From JAYRWN01 sp041917975 (lineage in GTDB: Bacteria > Bacteroidota > Bacteroidia > Chitinophagales > Saprospiraceae): 30,805 nt of DNA. The notes beneath the pieces are model-generated. The model was not told the origin of the DNA. It saw nothing but the letters and a program-made list of their open reading frames with translations, and made no database searches. Location: positions 1-30,805 of the forward strand of contig JAYRWN010000348.1 of NCBI GenBank assembly GCA_041917975.1, given 5' to 3'. Of this stretch, positions 15,752 through 23,520 are shown piece by piece (positions within the stretch are counted from its first letter, which is position 1; each line of letters begins with the position of its first letter). The translations under genes were made by a program, and so were the position numbers.

Positions 15752-18007
15752 TCATTTAGCTCCCGGAGGACAATAATCCCATAAAAATTGCAGAAAAGTA
15801 TTATTCAGATGTTCCCCTGTACCTTCTCCTTCCGCAATGCCATGGGTACGGTTTGGGTAAATCATCAGATGGAACAATTTATTGTGTTTCACCAATTCAT
15901 TAATCAGCACCTCAGCATTTTTATAATGCACATTATCATCTCCGGTGCCATGAATATATAATAAATTCCCCTGTAAGTTTTTGGCATGTGTAACCGGAGA
16001 AGCCAAAATATAGTCGGCTTTATTGTCCTGAGGCAAACCCATAAATCGCTCGGTATAAATGTTATCATAAAAATGTTGATCAGTCACTGCGGCTACGGCT
16101 ATCCCGGTTTTAAAAATCTCGGGATAGCGGAATAATAAATTTAAGGTCATCGCTCCTCCACCGCTCCACCCGTGAACAGCGACTCGTTCAGGATCGATAA
16201 AGGGCCATTTAAGAACTTCCTTAGCCGCCATAGCCTGGTCACGACTATTTATGACGCCCATTTTACGATAAATAGACTTGCGCCATTCGCGACCTTTTCG
16301 TGCCGGGGTACCCCGATTATCAAAGGTAAGCCCAATATAACCCTGAGGTATCAATTGAGCGATATAATCATCAAACCCAGGGAGGTTATTCGCTGTAGTA
16401 CTGGCTGGTTCTCCATATACATAAAAATAGACCGGATATTTTTTGGCCGGATCAAAATTATGTGGCTTGGCCATAATGCCTTCCATTGGTACTCCATCAA
16501 CGGTTACAACATTTATTTTTTCAAGCTTAAACCCTAAATCCGGAACTTTAAATTCATCTTCTCCAGAGGGGTAAACTTTAGTGTGGCCTGGTAATGCCAC
16601 CACGCGAGCGTTCATCTGCGTGGTTATATTCCCATGCAAATGGGTCGCAAAACGTGCATCCGTGGAGAAACGGTAGGTGTTGGTTCCATCAAATTTTTGC
16701 GGGGTAACTCTTACAGTATCACCCCCTTGTAAACTTACGCTGTACAAATAATCGTCCCTGGAATCGTAAGGATTAGCTGAAAAATAAATGCGTCCGGATT
16801 GATGATCCACGGCAGCTAAATCTGCATCATATGCACCGGGAGTCAATAAAGTTTTTTGCTTACCATCCCGCGAGATTTTATAAATATGCTGCCATCCATC
16901 TTGTTCTGAACTCCATAAGAAATCCTGCTTGTTATTAATCCATTTCCAAGGCAAATCGTCCCAGACAAATGGTTTATCCACTGTTAGCCAAGCTGGGTCA
17001 CTTTCTTGATAAATCTGGTTAGATTTACCGGAAGTCGGTGAGCACATAAATAAACGTACCTCTTGCTGCCTACGATTAAGTTGTGCTACCAAAATTTCTT
17101 CAGCAGCTACCCATTCCAGCCTGGGCAAATAATTATTGTCCGCTTCTCCCGGAATTTTCAACCAGGTGGTCTTTTTATTTTTTATCTGAACCACGCCAAT
17201 AGTCACTGCGGAAGGTTTTTCTCCTGCTTTGGGGTATTCAACAGGTATGGTAAATGGATAGAGTGAATCGGTATTATTAATCATCAAATGATTTTTAATT
17301 AAACGGGCATCCACTCTCCAAAAAACTATTCTTTTGCTATCTGGACCCCACCGAAAACCATCGCGACAAGACATCTCCTCTTCATAGACCCAGTCAAAAG
17401 TGCCGTTGATGACTCGCTCAGTGCCATCCTGAGTTAACTTAATTATAGTACCGGAGGCAAGGTCTTCCACATAAATATTGTGTTTACTCACATAAGCTGC
17501 CTTTGAACCATCCGGAGACAATTTGGCAAACATCAGTGAAGAGGGTAATAAGGATTTGCCTAATTTGCGTCCTTCACCGGTCTGAAGATTAAAATACCAA
17601 TAATCTCCTCTGGTATTACCTCTCCAAACCCGTTTGGAATTGGTATAAACCAAAGCTTGTTGACGGTTATTACCCCATACGACTTGCTCTACCGCTCCAT
17701 CAAGGCCTGCTTTATTAAGTGCCGATGCTGATAATACAATTTTGCCGGGCTGGTTAATTTGTTCTATGTTATAAACCACAATACTCCCCTCTTCCAATAC
17801 CCAAAATTCATGAGAATCCGGTAACCAGCGCAGCCGGTTAATATTGATTTGGTCTGCAGGTGCATGATATAGACGGTCAATCCTGATTTGCGGATCCGGA
17901 GCTGGTTGAGACTTCAATGAACCAAAAAATAACACCGACATCAAGGCAAACATATACATCCGGCGTCTCCAAGTCTTGATAAGCAGGTCATTATTATCCC
18001 AATTCAT
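15752..18007 (-). CDS. Dipeptidyl peptidase IV-type serine peptidase (S9B)
   Basis: A prolyl-oligopeptidase-family enzyme that should release X-Pro dipeptides from peptide N termini. The 751-residue sequence has an eight-bladed propeller region (about 60-490) and a C-terminal alpha/beta hydrolase domain. The triad is visible: S615 in HGWSGGG, D690 in GTGDDNVH and H722 in NRTHGI, with spacings close to those of human DPP IV. The double-Glu substrate anchor is present as DWVYEEE (E209-E211). The N terminus after Met17 (MYMFALMSVLFFGSLKSQ) is a signal peptide, so translation may start at 17959 instead of 18007. Homologues act in the periplasm on protein fragments. It lies 119 bases downstream of a UMF1-type transporter and 60 bases upstream of the AraC regulator, all on the minus strand. 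Confidence 0.93.
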   Translation of the reverse strand: MNWDNNDLLIKTWRRRMYMFALMSVLFFGSLKSQPAPDPQIRIDRLYHAPADQININRLRWLPDSHEFWVLEEGSIVVYNIEQINQPGKIVLSASALNKAGLDGAVEQVVWGNNRQQALVYTNSKRVWRGNTRGDYWYFNLQTGEGRKLGKSLLPSSLMFAKLSPDGSKAAYVSKHNIYVEDLASGTIIKLTQDGTERVINGTFDWVYEEEMSCRDGFRWGPDSKRIVFWRVDARLIKNHLMINNTDSLYPFTIPVEYPKAGEKPSAVTIGVVQIKNKKTTWLKIPGEADNNYLPRLEWVAAEEILVAQLNRRQQEVRLFMCSPTSGKSNQIYQESDPAWLTVDKPFVWDDLPWKWINNKQDFLWSSEQDGWQHIYKISRDGKQKTLLTPGAYDADLAAVDHQSGRIYFSANPYDSRDDYLYSVSLQGGDTVRVTPQKFDGTNTYRFSTDARFATHLHGNITTQMNARVVALPGHTKVYPSGEDEFKVPDLGFKLEKINVVTVDGVPMEGIMAKPHNFDPAKKYPVYFYVYGEPASTTANNLPGFDDYIAQLIPQGYIGLTFDNRGTPARKGREWRKSIYRKMGVINSRDQAMAAKEVLKWPFIDPERVAVHGWSGGGAMTLNLLFRYPEIFKTGIAVAAVTDQHFYDNIYTERFMGLPQDNKADYILASPVTHAKNLQGNLLYIHGTGDDNVHYKNAEVLINELVKHNKLFHLMIYPNRTHGIAEGEGTGEHLNNTFLQFLWDYCPPGAK

Positions 18008-18050
18008 ATTAATATTATTTAATATATTTTAAAAAAAGGAAATTGCTGGT

Positions 18051-18058
18051 TAAATATA
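18051..18058 (-). promoter_or_regulatory. Candidate -7 box upstream of the DPP IV gene
   Basis: TATATTTA on the minus strand lies 43 bases before the start at 18007. No good -33 element is seen at the expected spacing. Confidence 0.25.
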
Positions 18059-18086
18059 AATAACTTCCTTCATTTGGTTTAGAACA

Positions 18087-18099
18087 GATCAGTCTGATC
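18087..18099. promoter_or_regulatory. Small palindrome upstream of the DPP IV gene
   Basis: GATCAGTCTGATC is a perfect 6-base inverted repeat around one central base, in the gap between the transporter and DPP IV genes, about 80 bases before the latter. It could be an operator; chance is not excluded. Confidence 0.25.
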
Positions 18100-18126
18100 A
18101 TGACAAATTAAGACCTTGACTATCGG

Positions 18127-19446
18127 TTATACTTTAAGAGAAAGTGATTTGGTTGGCAAAATAATGGCTTTTGCTTTAGTCGTAAAGAGGACCAGGATAC
18201 CAATGATAAAATAGGTGGCTAAGACCAGGACACTCCCGCGCATAGATCCGGTCAAATATTCGGCAAACCCAAAACTAAACGTCCCCACAATTATAGCCAA
18301 TTTAGTCACTACATCGTAGAAACTAAAAAATGAGGTAACATCATGTTTATACTCTTCAATGAGTTTGGAATAGGTAGAACGGCTTAGGGCTTGAATACCT
18401 CCCATGACCAAACCAACCAAACCAGCAATCAGGTAAAATTGTAATTTTTCTTGTACGGCATAAGCTAAACCACAAATAATGATCCAGGTGTACAACATAA
18501 GCAACAAGGTCCACTTATTCCCTTTTATCTCAGACACGCGCGCAAAAGAATAAGCACCTCCGATAGCTACCAGTTGTAAGATAAGTATGATGATAATCAA
18601 TTCAAATGATTCAAAATGTAATTCATTTTTAGCAAAAGTAGCGGCGAGGTAAAGAACTGTTTGCACACCTGCACTATAGAAAAAGTACGCTACTAAAAAT
18701 CGTTTCAGATCGGGCAGTCGTCGAAGCTTATGCCAAACCTCGTTGATTTGTTGGTAACCTTTTCTGAATATATTTTTTTGAGGAACAAAATCCCGGTCAC
18801 CCGGTAAACGGTGAAAAGTGATTTGCGCAAATCCAAACCACCATAATCCAACCATGATAAATCCTAAACGCACAGCCAATGAGCTTTCTGCAGGTATTCC
18901 AAACAAGTCAGGCTTGAGAATGACCACCAAGTTGATTAACAAAAGAATGACAGATCCGATATAACCAAAGGAATACCCTTTAGCACTGGTTTTATCTAAG
19001 CGATCTTCGGTCACAATCTCAGGCAGATAGGCATCGTAAAAGACCAAACTTCCGGTAAATCCAATGGTAGCAAGCATAAAAGCCACAGTCCCCAGCCACA
19101 ACTGGGTCATGTCTTTAAAGAAAAACAAAGCTGCACAACAAACCGAGCCGAGAATGGTAAAAAGCCGCAAAAACATCTTTCTCCGCCCTCCGGCATCTGC
19201 AATACCGGATAAAAAGGGGTTGATGGCGGCAATTATAAGGTAAGCTAGAGAAATAGAATAAGCATAAAAGGTGCTATTACTTATAGCTAAATTACCAAGG
19301 GGAATATTGGGCGTCGTAACTTCCAAGAAATAGGCCGGAAAAATAGCAGAGCTAATAACCAGAGCATAGGATGAATTGGCCCAATCGTAAAAGGCCCAGC
19401 CATTGATAATACGTTTATCGTTAAGTTCAAAAGTTTTGGCTAACAT
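18127..19446 (-). CDS. MFS transporter, UMF1/Atg22-like family
   Basis: A 439-residue polytopic inner-membrane protein with about twelve predicted helices. The N-terminal signature NGWAFYDWANSSYALVISSA (residues about 15-34) is the hallmark of the UMF1/ATG22 family, and the first half also shows NPFLSGIADAGGRRKMFLR, the MFS loop 2-3 motif. The second half has the family segment GGIQALSRSTYSKLIEE. Yeast Atg22 exports amino acids from the vacuole; bacterial members are mostly uncharacterised, and an efflux or amino-acid/peptide role is only an inference. It opens the minus-strand group that continues with DPP IV and stands divergent to rimK, with a 136-base shared upstream region. Confidence 0.9.
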   Translation of the reverse strand: MLAKTFELNDKRIINGWAFYDWANSSYALVISSAIFPAYFLEVTTPNIPLGNLAISNSTFYAYSISLAYLIIAAINPFLSGIADAGGRRKMFLRLFTILGSVCCAALFFFKDMTQLWLGTVAFMLATIGFTGSLVFYDAYLPEIVTEDRLDKTSAKGYSFGYIGSVILLLINLVVILKPDLFGIPAESSLAVRLGFIMVGLWWFGFAQITFHRLPGDRDFVPQKNIFRKGYQQINEVWHKLRRLPDLKRFLVAYFFYSAGVQTVLYLAATFAKNELHFESFELIIIILILQLVAIGGAYSFARVSEIKGNKWTLLLMLYTWIIICGLAYAVQEKLQFYLIAGLVGLVMGGIQALSRSTYSKLIEEYKHDVTSFFSFYDVVTKLAIIVGTFSFGFAEYLTGSMRGSVLVLATYFIIGILVLFTTKAKAIILPTKSLSLKV

Positions 19447-19582
19447 ATTAATTGATCACTAAGCAGCAAAATAGATAAATTTTACGAGCGCATAACAATT
19501 TACGGGATTTTACGCAACCTGGCTGTGTGCCACCCTTCAAGGGCAAACTTTTGTATATTAACCCCTTAATGCCTGGACAATC

Positions 19583-20464
19583 ATGAAAATATTGATTCTT
19601 TCCCGCAATGTGGAACTGTATTCTACGCAAAGTTTGCTACTAGCCGGTCGTAAAGCAGGACATCAAATGCGTGTAATTGATCATTTGTTTTGCGATTTAA
19701 TTATCGACACAGATCATCCGCAAATTTTTTTTAATCAAGTGCCCCTTGAACCATTCGATGCAGTCATCCCGCGTATCGGAAGCACCGCCACAGATCATGG
19801 TGCGGCGATCATCCGTCAATTTGAAAGTATGGGTATTTATTCGACGGTATCCAGTCCGGCCCTCCTGAATGCCAGGGACAAATTGACCTGTCTGCAATTA
19901 CTGTCCGCCCAAGGGATACCGGTACCTAAAACTGTCCTTCCCAATGCCATGACCTCCAACCCAACATTATTCAAAATTTTAGGGACACATCCACTGGTGG
20001 TAAAATTATTAAATAGTACGCAAGGTATTGGCGTGATTCTGTCGGACACCCCTAAGAATACGGAAACCATGATCGAAGCGTTTCAAAAATTGCGCGAAAA
20101 AGTTATTGCCCAGGAATTCATCCAGGAGGTGAACGGATCTGATATTCGCATTTTTATCATAGACGGGGAAGTGGTAGGGACGATGGAAAGACAGGCTTTA
20201 CCAGGAGAATTTCGTTCGAATTTACACCGTGGGGCCAACAGCCGAAAAATTGAAGTGAGTACAGAGGAAAAAGAGATGGCCCTCAAAGCCGTTAAAATTT
20301 TGGGATTGGAAGTGGCCGGTGTTGATCTGTTAAGGTCAGCTCGAGGTCCCTTAATCCTGGAAGTCAACGCCTCACCTGGGTTAGAGGGCATTGAGGGAAC
20401 TACGGGCCTGGATATTGCCTCGGAAATCATCGGGCTGGTGGAACGTCGCACTAAATCATCTTAA
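19583..20464 (+). CDS. rimK: ATP-grasp glutamate ligase RimK
   Basis: RimK adds glutamate residues to the C terminus of ribosomal protein S6 in E. coli; homologues also make poly-alpha-glutamate or ligate other amino acids. The 293-residue protein matches the usual length. It starts MKILILSRNVELYSTQSLL, contains AVIPRIGSTATDHGAAIIRQ and RDKLTCLQLLSAQGIPVPKT in the N-terminal and central domains, and then the ATP-grasp body with KLLNSTQGIGV, IAQEFIQEVNGSDIRIFI, FRSNLHRGA and the magnesium-side motif LEVNASPGLEGIEG (E260, N262). It lies 46 bases upstream of an AstE/AspA-like zinc hydrolase, with which it is probably co-transcribed. The S6 substrate is by homology only. Confidence 0.92.
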   Translation: MKILILSRNVELYSTQSLLLAGRKAGHQMRVIDHLFCDLIIDTDHPQIFFNQVPLEPFDAVIPRIGSTATDHGAAIIRQFESMGIYSTVSSPALLNARDKLTCLQLLSAQGIPVPKTVLPNAMTSNPTLFKILGTHPLVVKLLNSTQGIGVILSDTPKNTETMIEAFQKLREKVIAQEFIQEVNGSDIRIFIIDGEVVGTMERQALPGEFRSNLHRGANSRKIEVSTEEKEMALKAVKILGLEVAGVDLLRSARGPLILEVNASPGLEGIEGTTGLDIASEIIGLVERRTKSS

Positions 20465-20478
20465 TTATATTTTTAAAT

Positions 20479-20499
20479 CCTTAATACGACTAATTAAGG
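20479..20499 (+). other. Intercistronic hairpin between rimK and the zinc hydrolase
   Basis: CCTTAAT (20479-20485) and ATTAAGG (20493-20499) form a perfect 7-base-pair stem with a 7-base loop, ending 11 bases before the downstream ATG. It could affect mRNA stability or the relative output of the two genes. It lacks a T tract, so it is not a terminator. Confidence 0.35.
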
Positions 20500-20510
20500 C
20501 ATCCTTGATT

Positions 20511-21509
20511 ATGAAAAAAATTAAACCCTTCATATTACATAATCATTATGTTCGACCCGGAGATCACGGACTTATTAAGCTGCAAGTTGGAAAATTACCT
20601 TCCGGGACTATGATAAGCATCCATGCCCATGTATACCATAGCCATAAACCTGGTCCTGTGGTGATGATATTGGGCGGTTTACACGGTGATGAAATCAATG
20701 GGATTGAAATCGTTCGGCGGGCCATTTTCGATAAAATATTTGATGAAATTTTATGCGGAACAATTATCGCAGTGCCACTGGTCAATGTGCATGGATTTAT
20801 AAAATTATCCCGGAACATTAGCGAAGGAAAAGATGTGAACCGGTCATTTCCCGGCAGTCTTAAAGGTTCCATTGCCTCCAAAGTAGCCCGAACCATCACC
20901 AAGTATATTTTGCCTTTGGTTAATTTTGGTCTGGATTTTCACTCCGGCGCGGCAAATCGGTATAATTTCCCCCAGGTGCGTTACAGCAATTTAGATCCAA
21001 GAGCCATCCAGCTTGCTCAGGATTTTGGCCCTCCGTTTATTATTCATAAAGAATTAATCCCCGATTCTTTACGCAAAACGGCTTACGAAAAAAATATCCC
21101 TATTTTAGTTTATGAAGGTGGAGAAGCCTTGCGATTAGATGGCTTGAGCATCAATCAGGGATTAATTGGACTTCGCAGAGTTCTGGCAAGTCAAGGTATT
21201 TTACCAGAAGCTCCTCCCATTAATCATTCCATTATCAACATCAAAAAAGCGGTATGGATGCGGGCTAAAAAAGCAGGGTTATTCATGTGGACTAAACAAT
21301 CGGGTGATTTGGTTCAAGTTGGCGATGCCCTGGGTTTTTATCATGATCGAGATGGGTTAGAGCAAATAGTCATAAATGCTACGCGAAGTGGCTATATTAT
21401 CGCTCATAATAATAATCCGGTGGTCAATCAAGGTGATGCAATTTTTCATATTGGGTATGAATACGAAGTTCTACCAGCCGTAAACAGGCAAGGAAATTAT
21501 TTCCCTTAG
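20511..21509 (+). CDS. Succinylglutamate desuccinylase/aspartoacylase-family zinc hydrolase
   Basis: A 332-residue M14-fold hydrolase of the AstE/AspA group, which cleaves amide bonds of N-acyl amino acids. The zinc ligands are visible: H58 and E61 in GGLHGDEING and H144 in LDFHSGAANRYNFPQ; E202 in LVYEGGEAL is the expected catalytic Glu. The substrate-binding segment KDVNRSFPG (residues about 107-115) is also canonical. The C-terminal part (about 255-320) is a small beta domain with GLFMWTKQSGDLVQVGDALG, common in this family. The ATG at 20511 is preferred over an in-frame ATG at 20391, because the longer version would overlap rimK by 74 bases. Its place behind rimK suggests action on RimK products, but arginine-succinyl or other acyl-amino-acid substrates are possible. 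Confidence 0.87.
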   Translation: MKKIKPFILHNHYVRPGDHGLIKLQVGKLPSGTMISIHAHVYHSHKPGPVVMILGGLHGDEINGIEIVRRAIFDKIFDEILCGTIIAVPLVNVHGFIKLSRNISEGKDVNRSFPGSLKGSIASKVARTITKYILPLVNFGLDFHSGAANRYNFPQVRYSNLDPRAIQLAQDFGPPFIIHKELIPDSLRKTAYEKNIPILVYEGGEALRLDGLSINQGLIGLRRVLASQGILPEAPPINHSIINIKKAVWMRAKKAGLFMWTKQSGDLVQVGDALGFYHDRDGLEQIVINATRSGYIIAHNNNPVVNQGDAIFHIGYEYEVLPAVNRQGNYFP

Positions 21510-21597
21510 CACCACGACAGGGCCAATCTGAAACAAAACATTATTTAAATCCCGTTATGGATGATCAGAAATGAACTCTTTAGAGTTAAAGATTCCT

Positions 21598-23385
21598 TTA
21601 TTCCTTAAACACTAATCCTGACCCTACATTATGATCTTTCCAGTCTGCCACCCAATTATATATGGCAGGCTTTTGTTTATCATCTTTATCAATTAAAGTA
21701 AAATTCAGGCGAATGTTTTCCCACGACTTACCCTGAAACTGATCCAGAATGGAGTGAGGTATTTTTATTTCCAATTGATAGCCGCCTTTGGTGCGTTTGC
21801 CTGCACCGGTAATACCCATAGGTAATAATTCTGTGTGAGCGAGCCCAAAGGTGTTAGCCGTCGGCTGCATAATCAAGAACACCCATTCTCCTTTCAGCAA
21901 ACCAGCCATACTTCTTGGGTTGTAAACACTTTGGGATGCCGGGCGGGCATCCAGGCTGACCATAAACCCATCGTGTTCGTAAGCATTTTTAGTCCATCCC
22001 GGGTAAATTTCATCGTCGATGACCAGTGCAGAAATGTATAATGCATCCGCTGTTCTGGTGATCATAAATGAAGCGGTTGCATCCAATGAATCTGAAGTTT
22101 GAAGAGCGCCCTGGAAATGATTAATTTTTCGCCAGTCTTTGAGGTCTCCATCTAATTTAATAGTAGCTGACACAGAAGGAACCACGAGATGGGGGTTTAC
22201 AACGGCCCGGTAATTGCGGCTCCATACAAAATCTTCTCCAATAAACTCAACGCGACTGCGGATAGGCTGTCCCTTAGCTTGGGGATTACTCTTAGAAACA
22301 ACCGGTATAGAAAAAACTGTTTTTTCTTTAGGGCCAATAGTCGTTTGAAACTTAGACTGGACAGTTTTCATAAATTCTCCGTCGCGAAAGTCAATATTTA
22401 TCTTTCGTTCCAAGTCATCCGGATTAGTAACTTCGAAATCCAGGGTGCTGATTCCTGTAGTGGAAGTAAATAAAGGCATTTGTTTAATGGGAGCCAGTAA
22501 TTCATAAGAGGGTGCTTTTGCCAATTGTTGTTCGTTATAAATGGATTTATCAAAAATGCCATCCAGCATAATGTTAGCATAATATGGACCACGGTCGGTC
22601 ATGGTGACCCACATAAAATGATCAAATTCACCATAATTGCGACCGCGCAAACCGGAAGCTCCACCCATTGTTGCTAAGGTAAAATAGTCAGACTTATTGC
22701 GTTCAAAAATGGTGTATTGATGTTGATGACCGGTGAAGACGGTATGTTTTCGTTGCGATAGAGTTTCCTCCAATTTAAGCCAGTTCTTAGCACTTTCCCG
22801 ACTCCACAACGGTTGATGCATAAATACCATGGTCCACCTGACTTGCGGATATTGCGCTAAAGCTGCACGAGTATACTCCAATTGGGATTCACTCAAATCA
22901 GGGTCTACCAAATGTGTTGCGCCATCCTCGGAATTCAAACAAAGGAAAAGCACATTTTTATAAACAAAATGATAATATTCCACACCGAATTTTTCTTTCC
23001 ACAAGTCAGCCATGACCGGGTTGGTGTAATCATGATTACCGGCCACATAGAAAAAAGGCATTTCAAATTTTTCAATAAATCCCTCAAATTCAGCCCATTC
23101 CCGATCAAGAACTTGCCGATCTTCCGTATATCCTTCTATGAGGTCTCCTACACTCACAACAAACTCAGGTTGAACGAGATTAATTTTTGCCACTCCGGTT
23201 TCAAAAACACCCGGTCGGTGTCCCCCAGTACGATCAGTAATGACTACAAACTGAAAATTATCATCGTTAGCTTGCAAGGTAGTCCATGGTTTACCGTTGG
23301 ATTTAAGTTCGGGTGTAATAAAATCCTGAGCGAGAATTCTGGTTACGCTAACAAAGCTCCATAATAAATAACAAAACTGACGCAT
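21598..23385 (-). CDS. Secreted calcineurin-like metallophosphoesterase with C-terminal CBM9-like domain
   Basis: A 595-residue exported protein. The ATG at 23385 gives the signal peptide MRQFCYLLWSFVSVTRILAQ; an upstream in-frame ATG at 23496 would bury it. Residues about 45-300 form a metallophosphoesterase domain: VVITDRTGGHRPG (D51), VSVGDLIEG (D81), VAGNHDY (N117, H118), FMHQPLW (H190) and FTGHQHQY (H220, H222). The first motif lacks the His of the canonical DxH. A middle beta region (about 330-425) leads to a CBM9/DOMON-like domain, starting SATIKLDGDLKDWRKI and ending in YNWVADWKD. CBM9 domains bind sugars or glycan ends. The protein probably hydrolyses phosphate esters or phosphodiesters in the periplasm or at the surface; the substrate is unknown. 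It is convergent with the zinc hydrolase gene and divergent from the next gene. Confidence 0.87.
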   Translation of the reverse strand: MRQFCYLLWSFVSVTRILAQDFITPELKSNGKPWTTLQANDDNFQFVVITDRTGGHRPGVFETGVAKINLVQPEFVVSVGDLIEGYTEDRQVLDREWAEFEGFIEKFEMPFFYVAGNHDYTNPVMADLWKEKFGVEYYHFVYKNVLFLCLNSEDGATHLVDPDLSESQLEYTRAALAQYPQVRWTMVFMHQPLWSRESAKNWLKLEETLSQRKHTVFTGHQHQYTIFERNKSDYFTLATMGGASGLRGRNYGEFDHFMWVTMTDRGPYYANIMLDGIFDKSIYNEQQLAKAPSYELLAPIKQMPLFTSTTGISTLDFEVTNPDDLERKINIDFRDGEFMKTVQSKFQTTIGPKEKTVFSIPVVSKSNPQAKGQPIRSRVEFIGEDFVWSRNYRAVVNPHLVVPSVSATIKLDGDLKDWRKINHFQGALQTSDSLDATASFMITRTADALYISALVIDDEIYPGWTKNAYEHDGFMVSLDARPASQSVYNPRSMAGLLKGEWVFLIMQPTANTFGLAHTELLPMGITGAGKRTKGGYQLEIKIPHSILDQFQGKSWENIRLNFTLIDKDDKQKPAIYNWVADWKDHNVGSGLVFKE

Positions 23386-23520
23386 TGGAAATATTTTATT
23401 TATGTCAAAGATAATAATTAGATGGGTAACCATGGATGAATTAACCAAACAGCTTGCAGGATGAATAATTGGATCAAAATCGAAATTCTTTAGCAATTTT
23501 GCAGTATAAAATTAGTATTG

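Noticed and set aside
20391..20510. Longer start for the zinc hydrolase
   Set aside because: It would overlap rimK by 74 bases and add a segment with no similarity to the family; ATG 20511 begins the expected N terminus.
21560..21600. AACTCTTTAGAGTT inverted repeat between the convergent zinc hydrolase and phosphoesterase genes
   Set aside because: The loop would be only two to four bases and no T run follows on either strand.
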